A stretch of 64,000 nt of DNA, taken from Mycolicibacterium thermoresistibile. GTDB taxonomy: Bacteria > Actinomycetota > Actinomycetes > Mycobacteriales > Mycobacteriaceae. The notes under the pieces are model-generated. The model saw only the letters and a list, made by a program, of their open reading frames with translations, was not told the DNA's origin and made no database searches. Shown in pieces: positions 1 through 8,191 of the stretch. Each line of letters begins with the position of its first letter. Position 1 is the first letter of the stretch. The DNA lies in NCBI RefSeq assembly GCF_900187065.1, contig NZ_LT906483.1, forward strand, positions 4,526,001 to 4,590,000. Direction: 5' to 3'. A program made the position numbers and the translations under genes.

Positions 1-1
1 C

Positions 2-277
2 TGGCCGCTGTATCCGCTGCGTCCGGGCCGCACCTACGTCAACATCGGGTTCTGGTCCTCGGTGCCGGCCGGGGACACCGAGGGTGCCACGAACCGGTTG
101 ATCGAACGCAAGGTCAGCGAACTCGACGGCCACAAATCGCTGTATTCCGACGCGTTCTACTCCCCCGACGAGTTCGATGAACTTTATGGTGGTGAGACGT
201 ACAAGACCGTCAAGAAGACTTACGATCCCGATGGACGTCTTCTCGACCTGTATGCCAAGGCGGTGCTTCGACGATGA
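2..277 (+). CDS. FAD-binding oxidoreductase, C-terminal fragment
   Basis: Only the last 91 codons lie in the window; the gene enters from the left edge in frame +2. The visible part contains a WPLYP stretch and ends in a basic LYAKAVLRR tail, as in FAD-linked oxidases of the DHCR24/Rv3719 type. Its TGA overlaps the ATG of the next gene as ATGA, so the two are probably translationally coupled. In mycobacteria an FAD oxidase paired with a cyclopropane-synthase-like methyltransferase can methylate and reduce fatty acyl chains, as in tuberculostearic acid synthesis by the paralogous Rv0447c/Rv0449c pair. The family call rests on the short C-terminus plus the neighbour. Confidence 0.6.
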   Translation, partial: WPLYPLRPGRTYVNIGFWSSVPAGDTEGATNRLIERKVSELDGHKSLYSDAFYSPDEFDELYGGETYKTVKKTYDPDGRLLDLYAKAVLRR

Positions 278-1605
278 CAACGTTCAAAGAACACCCCGGG
301 TTCAAAGAACACCCCGGCCGGTTGGCAACCGACCGCAAACTCTCCCTGGCTGAGATCTTCGAGATCGTGGCCGACGGTGATCTGCCGATCCGGTTCACCG
401 CCTACGACGGCAGCGCGGCCGGGCCGGAGGACGCGCGGCTGGGCATCGACCTGCTCGCTCCGCGCGGCACCACGTATCTGGCGACCGCGCCGGGCGATCT
501 GGGGCTGGCCCGCGCCTACGTCTCCGGCGACCTCGAGCCGCGCGGGGTGCATCCCGGCGATCCGTACGAACTGCTCAAGACGCTGGATCAGGTGAGTTTC
601 CGGCGTCCCCCGGCGCGGGTGCTGGCCCACATCGTCCGGTCCATCGGGTTCGAGCACCTCAAACCCATCGCACCGCCGCCGCAGGAGGCGCTGCCCCGCT
701 GGCGCCGTATCGCGGAAGGGCTGCGGCACAGCAAGACCCGCGACGCCGAGGCGATCCACCACCACTACGACGTGTCGAACACCTTCTACCGGTATGTGCT
801 CGGACCGTCGATGACCTACACCTGCGCCTGCTACCCGGACGCGGACGCGTCGCTGGAGGAGGCGCAGGAGAACAAGTACCGGTTGGTGTTCGAGAAGCTG
901 CGGCTGCAGCCCGGTGACCGGCTGCTCGACGTCGGCTGCGGCTGGGGCGGCATGGTGCGCTACGCGGCCCGGCACGGGGTGAACGCGATCGGCGTGACGC
1001 TGTCGCGGGAGCAGGCGCTGTGGGGCCAGAAGGCGATCGCCGAGGAGGGTCTGGGCCAGCACGCCGAGATCCGGCACGGCGACTACCGCGATGTGGTCGA
1101 GACCGGGTTCGACGCGGTGTCCTCGCTCGGGCTCACCGAACACGTCGGGGTGCAGAACTATCCGGCCTACTTCCGGTTCCTGCAGTCCAAGCTGCGTCCC
1201 GGCGGTCTGCTGCTCAACCACTGCATCACCCGCCCGGACAACCGGTCGGCCGCGACGGCGGGCGATTTCATCGACCGGTACGTGTTCCCGGACGGTGAGC
1301 TGACCGGCTCGGGCCGGATCATCACCGAGGCCCAGAACGTCGGGCTGGAGGTGCTGCACGAGGAGAACCTGCGCCACCACTACGCGCTGACGCTGCGGGA
1401 CTGGTGCCGCAACCTCGTCGAGAACTGGGACGAGGCGGTCGCCGAGGTGGGGCTGCCGACGGCCAAGGTGTGGGGCCTGTACATGGCCGGCTCGCGGCTC
1501 GGGTTCGAGACCAACGTGGTGCAGCTGCACCAGGTGCTCGCCGTCAAACTCGACGAATCCGGGAACGACGGCGGGTTGCCGTTGCGGCCCTGGTGGACCC
1601 CGTGA
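274..1605 (+). CDS. Cyclopropane-fatty-acyl-phospholipid synthase-like SAM methyltransferase
   Basis: 443 aa, matching the CFA synthase/mycolic acid cyclopropane synthase superfamily (Rv3720-like). The SAM-binding motif DVGCGWGG is at residues 219-226. Upstream lies HHHYDVSNTFYRYVLG, the conserved substrate-side motif of the family, and further on SLGLTEHVG. It probably transfers a methyl group from SAM to an unsaturated fatty acyl chain of membrane lipid. It overlaps the upstream FAD oxidoreductase by 4 nt (ATGA), which supports a two-step methylation/reduction unit. The N-terminus contains FKEHPG twice in tandem, encoded by an 18-bp near-perfect duplication (283-300 and 301-318), which looks like a recent slippage event. 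Confidence 0.88.
   Translation: MTTFKEHPGFKEHPGRLATDRKLSLAEIFEIVADGDLPIRFTAYDGSAAGPEDARLGIDLLAPRGTTYLATAPGDLGLARAYVSGDLEPRGVHPGDPYELLKTLDQVSFRRPPARVLAHIVRSIGFEHLKPIAPPPQEALPRWRRIAEGLRHSKTRDAEAIHHHYDVSNTFYRYVLGPSMTYTCACYPDADASLEEAQENKYRLVFEKLRLQPGDRLLDVGCGWGGMVRYAARHGVNAIGVTLSREQALWGQKAIAEEGLGQHAEIRHGDYRDVVETGFDAVSSLGLTEHVGVQNYPAYFRFLQSKLRPGGLLLNHCITRPDNRSAATAGDFIDRYVFPDGELTGSGRIITEAQNVGLEVLHEENLRHHYALTLRDWCRNLVENWDEAVAEVGLPTAKVWGLYMAGSRLGFETNVVQLHQVLAVKLDESGNDGGLPLRPWWTP
283..318 (+). repeat. 18-bp tandem duplication in the 5' end of the methyltransferase gene
   Basis: Two adjacent 18-bp units (283-300, 301-318) differ only in the last base and encode FKEHPG twice. The repeat keeps frame. 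It sits about 10 nt after the start codon. Confidence 0.9.
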
Positions 1606-1618
1606 CCGCTGCGCCGGT

Positions 1619-3538
1619 CTAGCGTTCGTCGATCGGACGGGCGCCGAGCTCGTTCTGCAGCAGTTCGAGGGCGACCTCTTCGGGGTCGCGGACCGGCGCG
1701 TCGGACGCCGCGTCGGCCGCGGCCTCGGCGAGCATGCTCTCCTCGTCGTCGGTCGGCTCGACCGGCGGCGTCGGCGACTCCGCCGGTGGCGGCGGTGGCG
1801 GGGGCGCGCCGGTCTCGCAGCGGATCTGCCAGTCCACCCCGAGCGCATCCTTGAGCGCCTCGCGGATCACGTCGGCGTTGCGCGGCTCGGTCAGCCGCCT
1901 GGCCAGCGGTGCCGACTCGTGGCTCAGCACCAGGGTGTTGCCTTCGACGGCCAGCACGGTGGCGCCGGCCAGCATCACCTCGGTGGTGCGGCTGCGTTCG
2001 CGGACCTTCTCCCGCACGGTGGACCACATGCTGCGCACCGCGGTGGTGTCGAGCCGACCGGGCGCACCGTTGGGCGGCGCGGCGGCGCGTGGTCGATCCG
2101 TCCGCGCCGGGCGCTGCTCGGGCTCGGGCGCGGAGCGTTGCGCCACCGCCGCGGTGGGGGGTGCGACGACCGCGGGATCCGACGGTGGCCGCACCGGCGG
2201 CGGCGACTCGGGGGCCCGTTCCGTCCTGGGCGCCCCGGCCCGTTCGGCCGGCGGGGTCCGTTCGGCGGGCGGGGCGGTGTCCCGCGCTGCGGCGCTGCGG
2301 CGGGTGAACTCACGGGCCGGCCGGGCCGGGGCGGAGGCCCCGCCGGGCACCATGTCGGTGGCCGGCACCGCCATGTCCAGCCGCTTCTCGATGCGTTCGA
2401 TGCGGTGCAACAACGCCGATTCGGTGTCACTGGCCGACGGCAGCAGCAGCCGGGCGCACACCACCTCGAGCAGCAGCCGGGGCGCGGTGGCGCCCCGCAT
2501 CTCCCCCAGACCGGCGTGTACCACCTCGGCATAGCGGGTCAGCGTCGCGGCGCCGATGCGGGCGGCCTGCTCCCGCATCCGCTCCAGCACATCGCCGGGC
2601 GCATCGACCACGCCGCGCGCCGCGGCGTCCGGCACGGCCTGCAGGATCAGCAGGTCGCGGAACCGTTCCAGCAGGTCGCTGGCGAACCGGCGCGGATCGT
2701 GGCCGGAGTCGATCACCGACTCGACCGCGCCGAACAGCGCGGCGGCGTCACCGGCTGCCAACGCGTCGACGGCGTCGTCGATGAGCGCGACATCGGTGGC
2801 GCCGAGCAGCCCCAGCGCCCGCTGGTAGGTGATCCGGCTGCCGTCCGGGCCGTGCTCGGACCCGGCCAGCAGCTGATCCAGCACCGACAACGTGTCGCGC
2901 GGCGAGCCGCCGCCGGCGCGGATCACCAGCGGCAGCACCGCGTCGTCGACGTGCACCCGCTCCTGCGCGCAGATCTTCTCGATCAGCCCGCGCATGGTGC
3001 GCGGCGCGAGCAGCCGGAACGGATAGTGGTGGGTGCGGGACCGGATCGTCGGCAGCACCTTCTCCGGTTCAGTGGTGGCGAACACGAAGATCAGATGGTC
3101 CGGCGGCTCCTCGACGATCTTGAGCAGCGCGTTGAAGCCCGCGGTGGTGACCATGTGCGCCTCGTCGACGATGAAGATGCGGTACCGCGACTGCGCCGGG
3201 GCGTAGAAGGCGCGGTCCCGCAGTTCGCGGGTGTCGTCGACACCGCCGTGGCTGGCGGCGTCGAGCTCCACCACGTCGACGTTGCCCGGGCCGTTCGGGG
3301 CCAGCGCGACGCACGAGTCACAACTGCCGCACGGGGTCGGCGTGGGACCTTCGACGCAGTTCAGCGAGCGGGCCAGGATGCGCGCCGACGACGTCTTGCC
3401 GCAGCCGCGCGGTCCGGAGAACAGGTAGGCGTGGTTGATCCGGCCCGAGGACAGCGCGACCGACAACGGTTCGGTGACGTGTTCCTGGCCGACCACCTCG
3501 GCGAAGGTGGCGGGTCGGTACTTACGGTAGAGCGCCAC
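1619..3538 (-). CDS. dnaX: DNA polymerase III subunit gamma/tau
   Basis: 639 aa clamp-loader ATPase of the replicative polymerase. The N-terminus MALYRKYRP is diagnostic. Walker A GPRGCGKTS is at residues 42-50, and the zinc module has Cys at 61, 70, 73 and 76. The Walker B/DEAH-like VDEAH is near residue 127, and the sensor-1 region reads FATTEPEKV. A Pro/Ala/Arg-rich linker (about 390-500) separates the AAA+ core from the C-terminal tau domain. The gene begins 10 nt after the aspT stop on the same strand, so the two are likely cotranscribed. The coding order dnaX, aspT, SRP RNA matches M. tuberculosis Rv3721c-Rv3722c. Confidence 0.97.
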   Translation of the reverse strand: MALYRKYRPATFAEVVGQEHVTEPLSVALSSGRINHAYLFSGPRGCGKTSSARILARSLNCVEGPTPTPCGSCDSCVALAPNGPGNVDVVELDAASHGGVDDTRELRDRAFYAPAQSRYRIFIVDEAHMVTTAGFNALLKIVEEPPDHLIFVFATTEPEKVLPTIRSRTHHYPFRLLAPRTMRGLIEKICAQERVHVDDAVLPLVIRAGGGSPRDTLSVLDQLLAGSEHGPDGSRITYQRALGLLGATDVALIDDAVDALAAGDAAALFGAVESVIDSGHDPRRFASDLLERFRDLLILQAVPDAAARGVVDAPGDVLERMREQAARIGAATLTRYAEVVHAGLGEMRGATAPRLLLEVVCARLLLPSASDTESALLHRIERIEKRLDMAVPATDMVPGGASAPARPAREFTRRSAAARDTAPPAERTPPAERAGAPRTERAPESPPPVRPPSDPAVVAPPTAAVAQRSAPEPEQRPARTDRPRAAAPPNGAPGRLDTTAVRSMWSTVREKVRERSRTTEVMLAGATVLAVEGNTLVLSHESAPLARRLTEPRNADVIREALKDALGVDWQIRCETGAPPPPPPPAESPTPPVEPTDDEESMLAEAAADAASDAPVRDPEEVALELLQNELGARPIDER

Positions 3539-3547
3539 GAATGCAGG

Positions 3548-4831
3548 CTATCGATTCGCGCCGACAAGCGACTCGGTGGCCGCCAACAGCGCGCACGTCG
3601 CCAATCCGTCGATCGCATCGCGCAGTTCGTCCAGCCCCGGGAAGGTCGGTGCGATGCGGATGTTCTTGTCCTCGGGATCGTTCCGGTACGGGAACGAAGC
3701 CCCCGCCTCGGTCACGGCGATCCCGGCGGCCTTGGCCAGGGCGACGGTGCGCTTCGCGGTACCGGGCAGGACGTCGAGGTTGACGAAGTAGCCGCCCTTG
3801 GGTTCGGTCCAGGACGCGATCTTGGATTCGCCGAGCCGGTTCTCCAGGATCTCGGCGACCAGCGCGAACTTCGGCGCCAGCAGTTCGCGGTGCCGGTGCA
3901 TGTGCAGCCGCACCCCGTCGGCGTCGCCGAAGAACCGCAGATGCCGCAGCTGGTTCACCTTGTCCGGGCCGATGGTCTTCTTGCTCGCGTGCTGCAGGTA
4001 CCAGGCGATGTTGGCCAGCGACCCGCCGAAGAAGCTGACCCCGGCGCCGGCGAAGGTGATCTTGGAGGTCGACGCGAACACCAGCGGCCGGTTCTGGTTC
4101 CCGGCGGCCGCGGCCAGCCCCAGCACGTCGATCTGCCGTTCGAACTCGTGGGTCAGGGTGTGCACCGCGTAGGCGTTGTCCCAGAACACCCGGAAGTCGT
4201 TGGCCGCGGTCTTCATCTGCATCAGCCGCCGGGCGTTCTCCCAGGACACGGTCACCCCGGTGGGGTTCGAGTAGACCGGGATGCACCACATGCCCTTGAT
4301 CGCCGGGTCGGCCGCGACGAGCTCCTCGATCATGTCGACGTCCGGGCCGTCGTCGCGGATCGGGACCGGGATCATCTCGACGTCGAGGTTCTCGGTGATC
4401 GCGAAGTGCCGGTCATAGCCGGGGACCGGGCACAGGAACTTGACCACCGGTTCCTTGAGCCACGGCCGGGTGGAGTCCGGGGCGCCGTGCAGCATCGCGA
4501 ACGTGAGGATGTCGTGCATCAGCTCGAGACTCGCGTTGTTGGCCGCGATCAGATTCGGCACCGGGATGCCGAGCAGCTCGCCGAAGATGGCCCGCAGTTC
4601 GGGCAGCCCGTGCAGGCCGCCGTAGTTGCGGACGTCGGTGCCGTCCGCATCGCGGTAGTCGTCGTCGCCGGGCAGGCTCAACAGCCGGTTGGACAGGTCC
4701 AACTGGGCCGGTGATGGCTTGCCGCGGGTGAGGTCCAGCTGCAGATTCTTGGCCTGCAACTCGGCGTAGCTGCGCCGTTGCAGTTCGTACTGGGCAGTCA
4801 GCTCATCACGGCCGAGGGAATGGAACGACAC
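3548..4831 (-). CDS. aspT: Aspartate aminotransferase (Rv3722c type)
   Basis: 427 aa fold-type I PLP aminotransferase of the unusual Rv3722c class, shown in M. tuberculosis to be the main aspartate aminotransferase. Family features seen are LDLTRGKPS near the N-terminus, the NNASLELMHDI and FLCPVPGYDRHF segments, NPTGVTVSWENA, and the PLP-lysine region STSKITFAGAGVSFFGGS. I chose the GTG at 4831 (protein MSFHSLGRDEL) because it matches the M. tuberculosis N-terminus and has AAAGGCG a few bases upstream. A GTG at 4846 would add five residues. It converts oxaloacetate plus glutamate to aspartate, the entry point for nitrogen distribution. It leads the aspT-dnaX operon. Confidence 0.92.
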   Translation of the reverse strand: MSFHSLGRDELTAQYELQRRSYAELQAKNLQLDLTRGKPSPAQLDLSNRLLSLPGDDDYRDADGTDVRNYGGLHGLPELRAIFGELLGIPVPNLIAANNASLELMHDILTFAMLHGAPDSTRPWLKEPVVKFLCPVPGYDRHFAITENLDVEMIPVPIRDDGPDVDMIEELVAADPAIKGMWCIPVYSNPTGVTVSWENARRLMQMKTAANDFRVFWDNAYAVHTLTHEFERQIDVLGLAAAAGNQNRPLVFASTSKITFAGAGVSFFGGSLANIAWYLQHASKKTIGPDKVNQLRHLRFFGDADGVRLHMHRHRELLAPKFALVAEILENRLGESKIASWTEPKGGYFVNLDVLPGTAKRTVALAKAAGIAVTEAGASFPYRNDPEDKNIRIAPTFPGLDELRDAIDGLATCALLAATESLVGANR

Positions 4832-4873
4832 CCGTGCGCCTTTCACCTAACGCCGCGATCAGGAAACTCAAGG

Positions 4874-4959
4874 GGACCCCGCGCACCCGCCAGAGCCCGC
4901 TGACCCTTGCTGCCTTCCGGCCCTGGGGGAGTTCACAGGATGGACGCCGCGCGGGGTCC
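4874..4959 (-). ncRNA. ffs: Signal recognition particle RNA (4.5S, small bacterial type)
   Basis: On the minus strand the apical loop reads GGGCCGGAAGGCAGCAAGGG, the conserved SRP RNA tetraloop and asymmetric loop that bind Ffh. The ends pair perfectly (GGACCCC with GGGGTCC, 4874-4880 and 4953-4959), giving a single hairpin of about 86 nt. It lies 40 nt upstream of aspT on the same strand, its usual location in mycobacteria. Confidence 0.95.
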
Positions 4960-5029
4960 AGCAGCGAGTCTAGTACGCCGAACCGGAGAGGTTGGGGCGG
5001 GCTGGACAGGGTTCGCTAATATAGCGATC

Positions 5030-5115
5030 GGAGGATTCGCCTAGTGGCCTATGGCGCTCGCCTGGAACGCGGGTTGGGTTAATAGCCCTCGCGGGTTCAA
5101 ATCCCGCATCCTCCG
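5030..5115 (+). tRNA. tRNA-Ser (anticodon GGA)
   Basis: The acceptor arms GGAGGAT (5030-5036) and ATCCTCC (5108-5114) pair, with discriminator G at 5115. The anticodon loop CTGGAAC carries GGA, followed by a long class II variable arm. The T-loop GGTTCAAATCC is canonical. CCA is not encoded. It reads serine UCC/UCU codons. Confidence 0.95.
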
Positions 5116-5123
5116 CACCTGGG

Positions 5124-5159
5124 ACGGGGTGCGATCGCCAGTCGGCGATCGCACCCCGT
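5124..5159 (+). terminator. Strong hairpin terminator after tRNA-Ser(GGA)
   Basis: A perfect 16-bp stem (5124-5139 with 5144-5159) has a 4-nt AGTC loop and starts 8 nt after the tRNA. Only a weak T-tract follows, typical of mycobacterial terminators. Confidence 0.85.
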
Positions 5160-5246
5160 TCATCAAGTCAGGGTTCATCCAATAGGCTCGGGGTTCGTCC
5201 CCGGACGTTCCCCTGCGGACGTCCATCCACAGACCTGAGGAGGAGC

Positions 5247-5927
5247 ATGCGGCGGACCGGCGCGGTGCTCTGGCACGCATCGTTCTCGGTCATCGCCGCG
5301 GTGCTGTACTTCTTCTTCGTCCTGCCCCGGTGGTTCGAGCTGACCGGCCAGCTGTCCGAGACGCTGGGCACGGTGCTGCGCATCGTCACCGGTGTGCTGA
5401 TCGGGCTCGCGGCGTTGCCGGTGGTCTTCACGCTGCTGCGCACCCGGCGGCCCGAGTTCGGCACTCCGCAGCTGGCGCTGACACTGCGCACCGTCTCGAT
5501 CGCCCTGCACGTGCTGGCCGGGGTGTTGATCGTCGGCACCGCGGTCACCGAGATCTGGGTGAGCCTGGACGACGCGGGTCAGTGGCTGTTCGGCGTCTAC
5601 GGCGCGGCCGCCGCGATCGCGCTTCTCGGCATGTTCGCGTTCTACCTGGCCTTCGTCGCCGAGTTGCCCCCGCCGCCGCCGAAACCGGTGAAGGCGGGGA
5701 AGGCGAAGAAGGCGAAGAAGCGCACCCGCCGCGGCCGCAGGCCCGCCGGCGACACCGAGGACACCGAGCCCGGCGACACCGAGGACACCGCCGAGGCCCC
5801 GGCAGAGGATCCTGCGGAAAGTCCCCCGGAGGCTGAACCCACCGATGGGAAGCTGCGCAACCGGCGCCCCACGGGCAAGGCGCGCACACGCCGTCGGCTC
5901 CGCAGCGACACCGCCGCCGACGACTAG
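5247..5927 (+). CDS. lucA: LucA-like integral membrane protein
   Basis: 226 aa with four predicted membrane segments (roughly residues 3-28, 38-60, 75-100 and 108-135). A cytoplasmic tail follows, with a lysine/arginine cluster (KKAKKRTRRGRR) and acidic GDTEDTE repeats. The start is fixed by AGGAGGAGC immediately upstream. M. tuberculosis Rv3723, next to Rv3722c and a tRNA-Ser, is LucA, which stabilises Mce1 and Mce4 complexes and so coordinates fatty acid and cholesterol uptake. The same position, membrane topology and size support orthology, but I cannot align the sequences, so the name is an inference from synteny. Confidence 0.62.
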   Translation: MRRTGAVLWHASFSVIAAVLYFFFVLPRWFELTGQLSETLGTVLRIVTGVLIGLAALPVVFTLLRTRRPEFGTPQLALTLRTVSIALHVLAGVLIVGTAVTEIWVSLDDAGQWLFGVYGAAAAIALLGMFAFYLAFVAELPPPPPKPVKAGKAKKAKKRTRRGRRPAGDTEDTEPGDTEDTAEAPAEDPAESPPEAEPTDGKLRNRRPTGKARTRRRLRSDTAADD

Positions 5928-6026
5928 TCTTTTCTGGCGACGGGTTCATTCATCGAAGGCTGGGTATCTGACGGCCAGGATGGCCGACAATATCGGTCTC
6001 TCGACATCAGCCCCGGGGAGGAAACA

Positions 6027-7058
6027 ATGGGTGCACACCGGCTAGTTCGACGGCCGTGGCTGTACCTCATCGCGCTGGTGGCGACACTGGGTCTGCTGAG
6101 TCCGGCGTTCCCCGTCACCTCGGTGGCGCAGCCGCCGGATGTGCTCGCCGCGGCGAGCCGGGTCGAGCCCGCGGTCGCCCGCATCGACACCCGGATCGAC
6201 TACCAGCGCGCGATCGGTGTCGGCGCCGGAATCGTGCTGCACCCCAACGGGGAGGTGCTGACCAATTTCCACGTGGTGCAGGGCGCGGACACCATCACCG
6301 CCACCGTCAACGGCCAGCCGTTCCCCGCGGAGCTGATCGGCTACAACCGGCGCCAGGACATCGCGGTGCTGCAACTGCACGGCGCCGCCGGCCTCCCGGT
6401 GGCCCCGATCGGCGACTCCGACAACCTGGCGCCCGGCGAACCCGTCGTCGCCCTGGGCAACGCCAACGGCACCCATGCCCCGCTGACCCGGGAGACCGGC
6501 ACGGTCACCGAGTTCGGCCGCACGGTGACCGCCGAGGACACCCTCACCGGTTCGTCGGAGGAGCTGAGCGGGCTGTTCGAGTTCGCCGCGCCGGTGCGCG
6601 CGGGTGACTCCGGCGGGCCGGTGGTCAACACCGCCGGCGAGGTCGTGGGCATCACCACGGCGGCGTCGGTCAGCTTCCGGATGGGTCCGGGCGGTCGCGG
6701 GTTCGCGATCCCGATCAACGATGCGATGGCGATCGCCGATCAGATCCGCGCCCGGGTGCCGTCGGATTCGGTGCACATCGGACCGCCCACGCTGCTGGGC
6801 GTGGGAGTGCGCACCGCACCCCTGCGCACCCGCCCCGGGGTGCTGATCCAGGACGTGCTGCGGGGCGGTCCCGCCGAAGCGGCCGGGCTGCGCTCCGGTG
6901 ACATCCTCATCGAGCTGGACGGCACCCGGCTGGACTCGGCCACCACCCTCACCTACACCCTGGACCGGCACTATCCCGGCGACGTGGTCGACCTGGTCTG
7001 GATCGATGCGTCCGGTCAGACCCGCACCGGGAAGGCGACGCTGACCGCGCATCTGTAA
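6027..7058 (+). CDS. PepA-type trypsin-like serine protease with PDZ domain
   Basis: 343 aa secreted or periplasmic S1C (HtrA-like) protease. An N-terminal signal/anchor (YLIALVATLGLLSPAFPVTSVA) is followed by the chymotrypsin-fold domain. His is in TNFHVVQG, Asp in RQDIAVLQL and nucleophile Ser in RAGDSGGPVV. A C-terminal PDZ domain has GVLIQDVLRGGPAEAAGL. Many blocks resemble M. tuberculosis PepA (Rv0125, Mtb32A), including TAEDTLTGSSEELSGL and GPGGRGFAIPIN. GGGGAGGA lies upstream of the ATG. It stands alone between lucA and an oxidoreductase. The substrate is unknown. Confidence 0.9.
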   Translation: MGAHRLVRRPWLYLIALVATLGLLSPAFPVTSVAQPPDVLAAASRVEPAVARIDTRIDYQRAIGVGAGIVLHPNGEVLTNFHVVQGADTITATVNGQPFPAELIGYNRRQDIAVLQLHGAAGLPVAPIGDSDNLAPGEPVVALGNANGTHAPLTRETGTVTEFGRTVTAEDTLTGSSEELSGLFEFAAPVRAGDSGGPVVNTAGEVVGITTAASVSFRMGPGGRGFAIPINDAMAIADQIRARVPSDSVHIGPPTLLGVGVRTAPLRTRPGVLIQDVLRGGPAEAAGLRSGDILIELDGTRLDSATTLTYTLDRHYPGDVVDLVWIDASGQTRTGKATLTAHL

Positions 7059-7117
7059 GCGCTGCGCTTAGCCCGAAACGGCCGCCACGGCACCGCCCAC
7101 CGACCTATGCTGAGCGA

Positions 7118-8176
7118 GTGCCCAACACTCCCTATCGGGTCGTCCAGTGGACGACCGGAAACGTCGGTAAGAGTTCAGTCCAGGCGCTGGCCGCCAACCC
7201 GCTCTACGAACTGGTCGGGGTGTACGCGTGGTCACCGGACAAGGTCGGCCGCGACGCGGGCGAGCTGGCCGGCATCGAACCGCTCGGGGTGAAGGCGACC
7301 AACGACGTCGACGAACTGCTCGCGCTCAAACCCGACGTCGTGGTCTACAACCCGATGTGGATCGACGTCGACGAACTGGTCCGCATCCTGTCGGCCGGGA
7401 TCAACGTGGTGTCGTCGGCGTCCTTCATCACCGGACACAATCTGCGGGACGGACGCGACCGCATCGAGGAGGCCTGCCGGCAGGGCGGCTCGACCATGTT
7501 CGGCTCCGGCATCAGCCCCGGCTTCGCCGAGCTGTTGGCGATCATCGGCACCCAGATGTGCGACCGGGTCGACAAGGTCACCATCTGCGAACAGTCCGAC
7601 ACCACCTTCTACGACTCCCCCGCCACCGAGAAGCCGGTGGGGTTCGGCACCCCGATCGACGATCCGAACCTGCCGCAGATGGCCTCGCAGGGCACCGCGA
7701 TCTTCGCCGAGGCGGTGCAGTTGATCGCCGACTCGCTGGGCGTCGAGCTCGACGAGATCGTCTGCGAGGCGGAATACGCCCAGACCACCGAGGACCTCGA
7801 CCTGGGGTCGTGGAAGATCGGCGCCGGATGTGTGGCCGGGGTGTACGCGAGCTGGCAGGGCCGTATCGGCGGGCGCACCCTCATCGACCTCAACGTGCGG
7901 TGGAAGAAGGGGCAGACCCTCGAGCCGAACTGGCAGCTCGAACGGGAGGGCTGGAAGATCACCGTGGACGGCCGGCCGACGGTCAACATGGAGATCGGTT
8001 TCCTGCCCCCGCCGGACTTCGGCGCCACCACCATGGAGGAGTTCATGGTGCTGGGCCACATCATGACCGCGATGCCGCCGATCCACATGATCCCGGCGGT
8101 GGTCGCCGCGGAACCCGGGATCGCCACCTACAACGATCTGCCGCTCCCACAGGCCCGCGGCGTGGTCCGGGTGTGA
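7118..8176 (+). CDS. NAD(P)-binding oxidoreductase, dihydrodipicolinate-reductase-like
   Basis: 352 aa. The N-terminus YRVVQWTTGNVGKSSVQAL is a Rossmann motif of the DapB-like/2,4-diaminopentanoate dehydrogenase-like group common in actinobacteria. SGISPGFAELL and TICEQSDTTFYDS are also typical of this group. It starts with GTG at 7118, with no clear ribosome-binding site. The physiological substrate of these proteins is generally unknown; some relatives are NAD(P)H-dependent amine dehydrogenases. It converges on the Prim-PolC/LigC operon with a 15-nt gap. Confidence 0.78.
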   Translation: MPNTPYRVVQWTTGNVGKSSVQALAANPLYELVGVYAWSPDKVGRDAGELAGIEPLGVKATNDVDELLALKPDVVVYNPMWIDVDELVRILSAGINVVSSASFITGHNLRDGRDRIEEACRQGGSTMFGSGISPGFAELLAIIGTQMCDRVDKVTICEQSDTTFYDSPATEKPVGFGTPIDDPNLPQMASQGTAIFAEAVQLIADSLGVELDEIVCEAEYAQTTEDLDLGSWKIGAGCVAGVYASWQGRIGGRTLIDLNVRWKKGQTLEPNWQLEREGWKITVDGRPTVNMEIGFLPPPDFGATTMEEFMVLGHIMTAMPPIHMIPAVVAAEPGIATYNDLPLPQARGVVRV

Positions 8177-8191
8177 GCCTGACCGACCCGG

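Noticed and set aside
1919..4714. A plus-strand open frame of about 930 codons opposite dnaX and aspT
   Set aside because: It is a shadow of two well-recognised genes, with no ribosome-binding site or domain.
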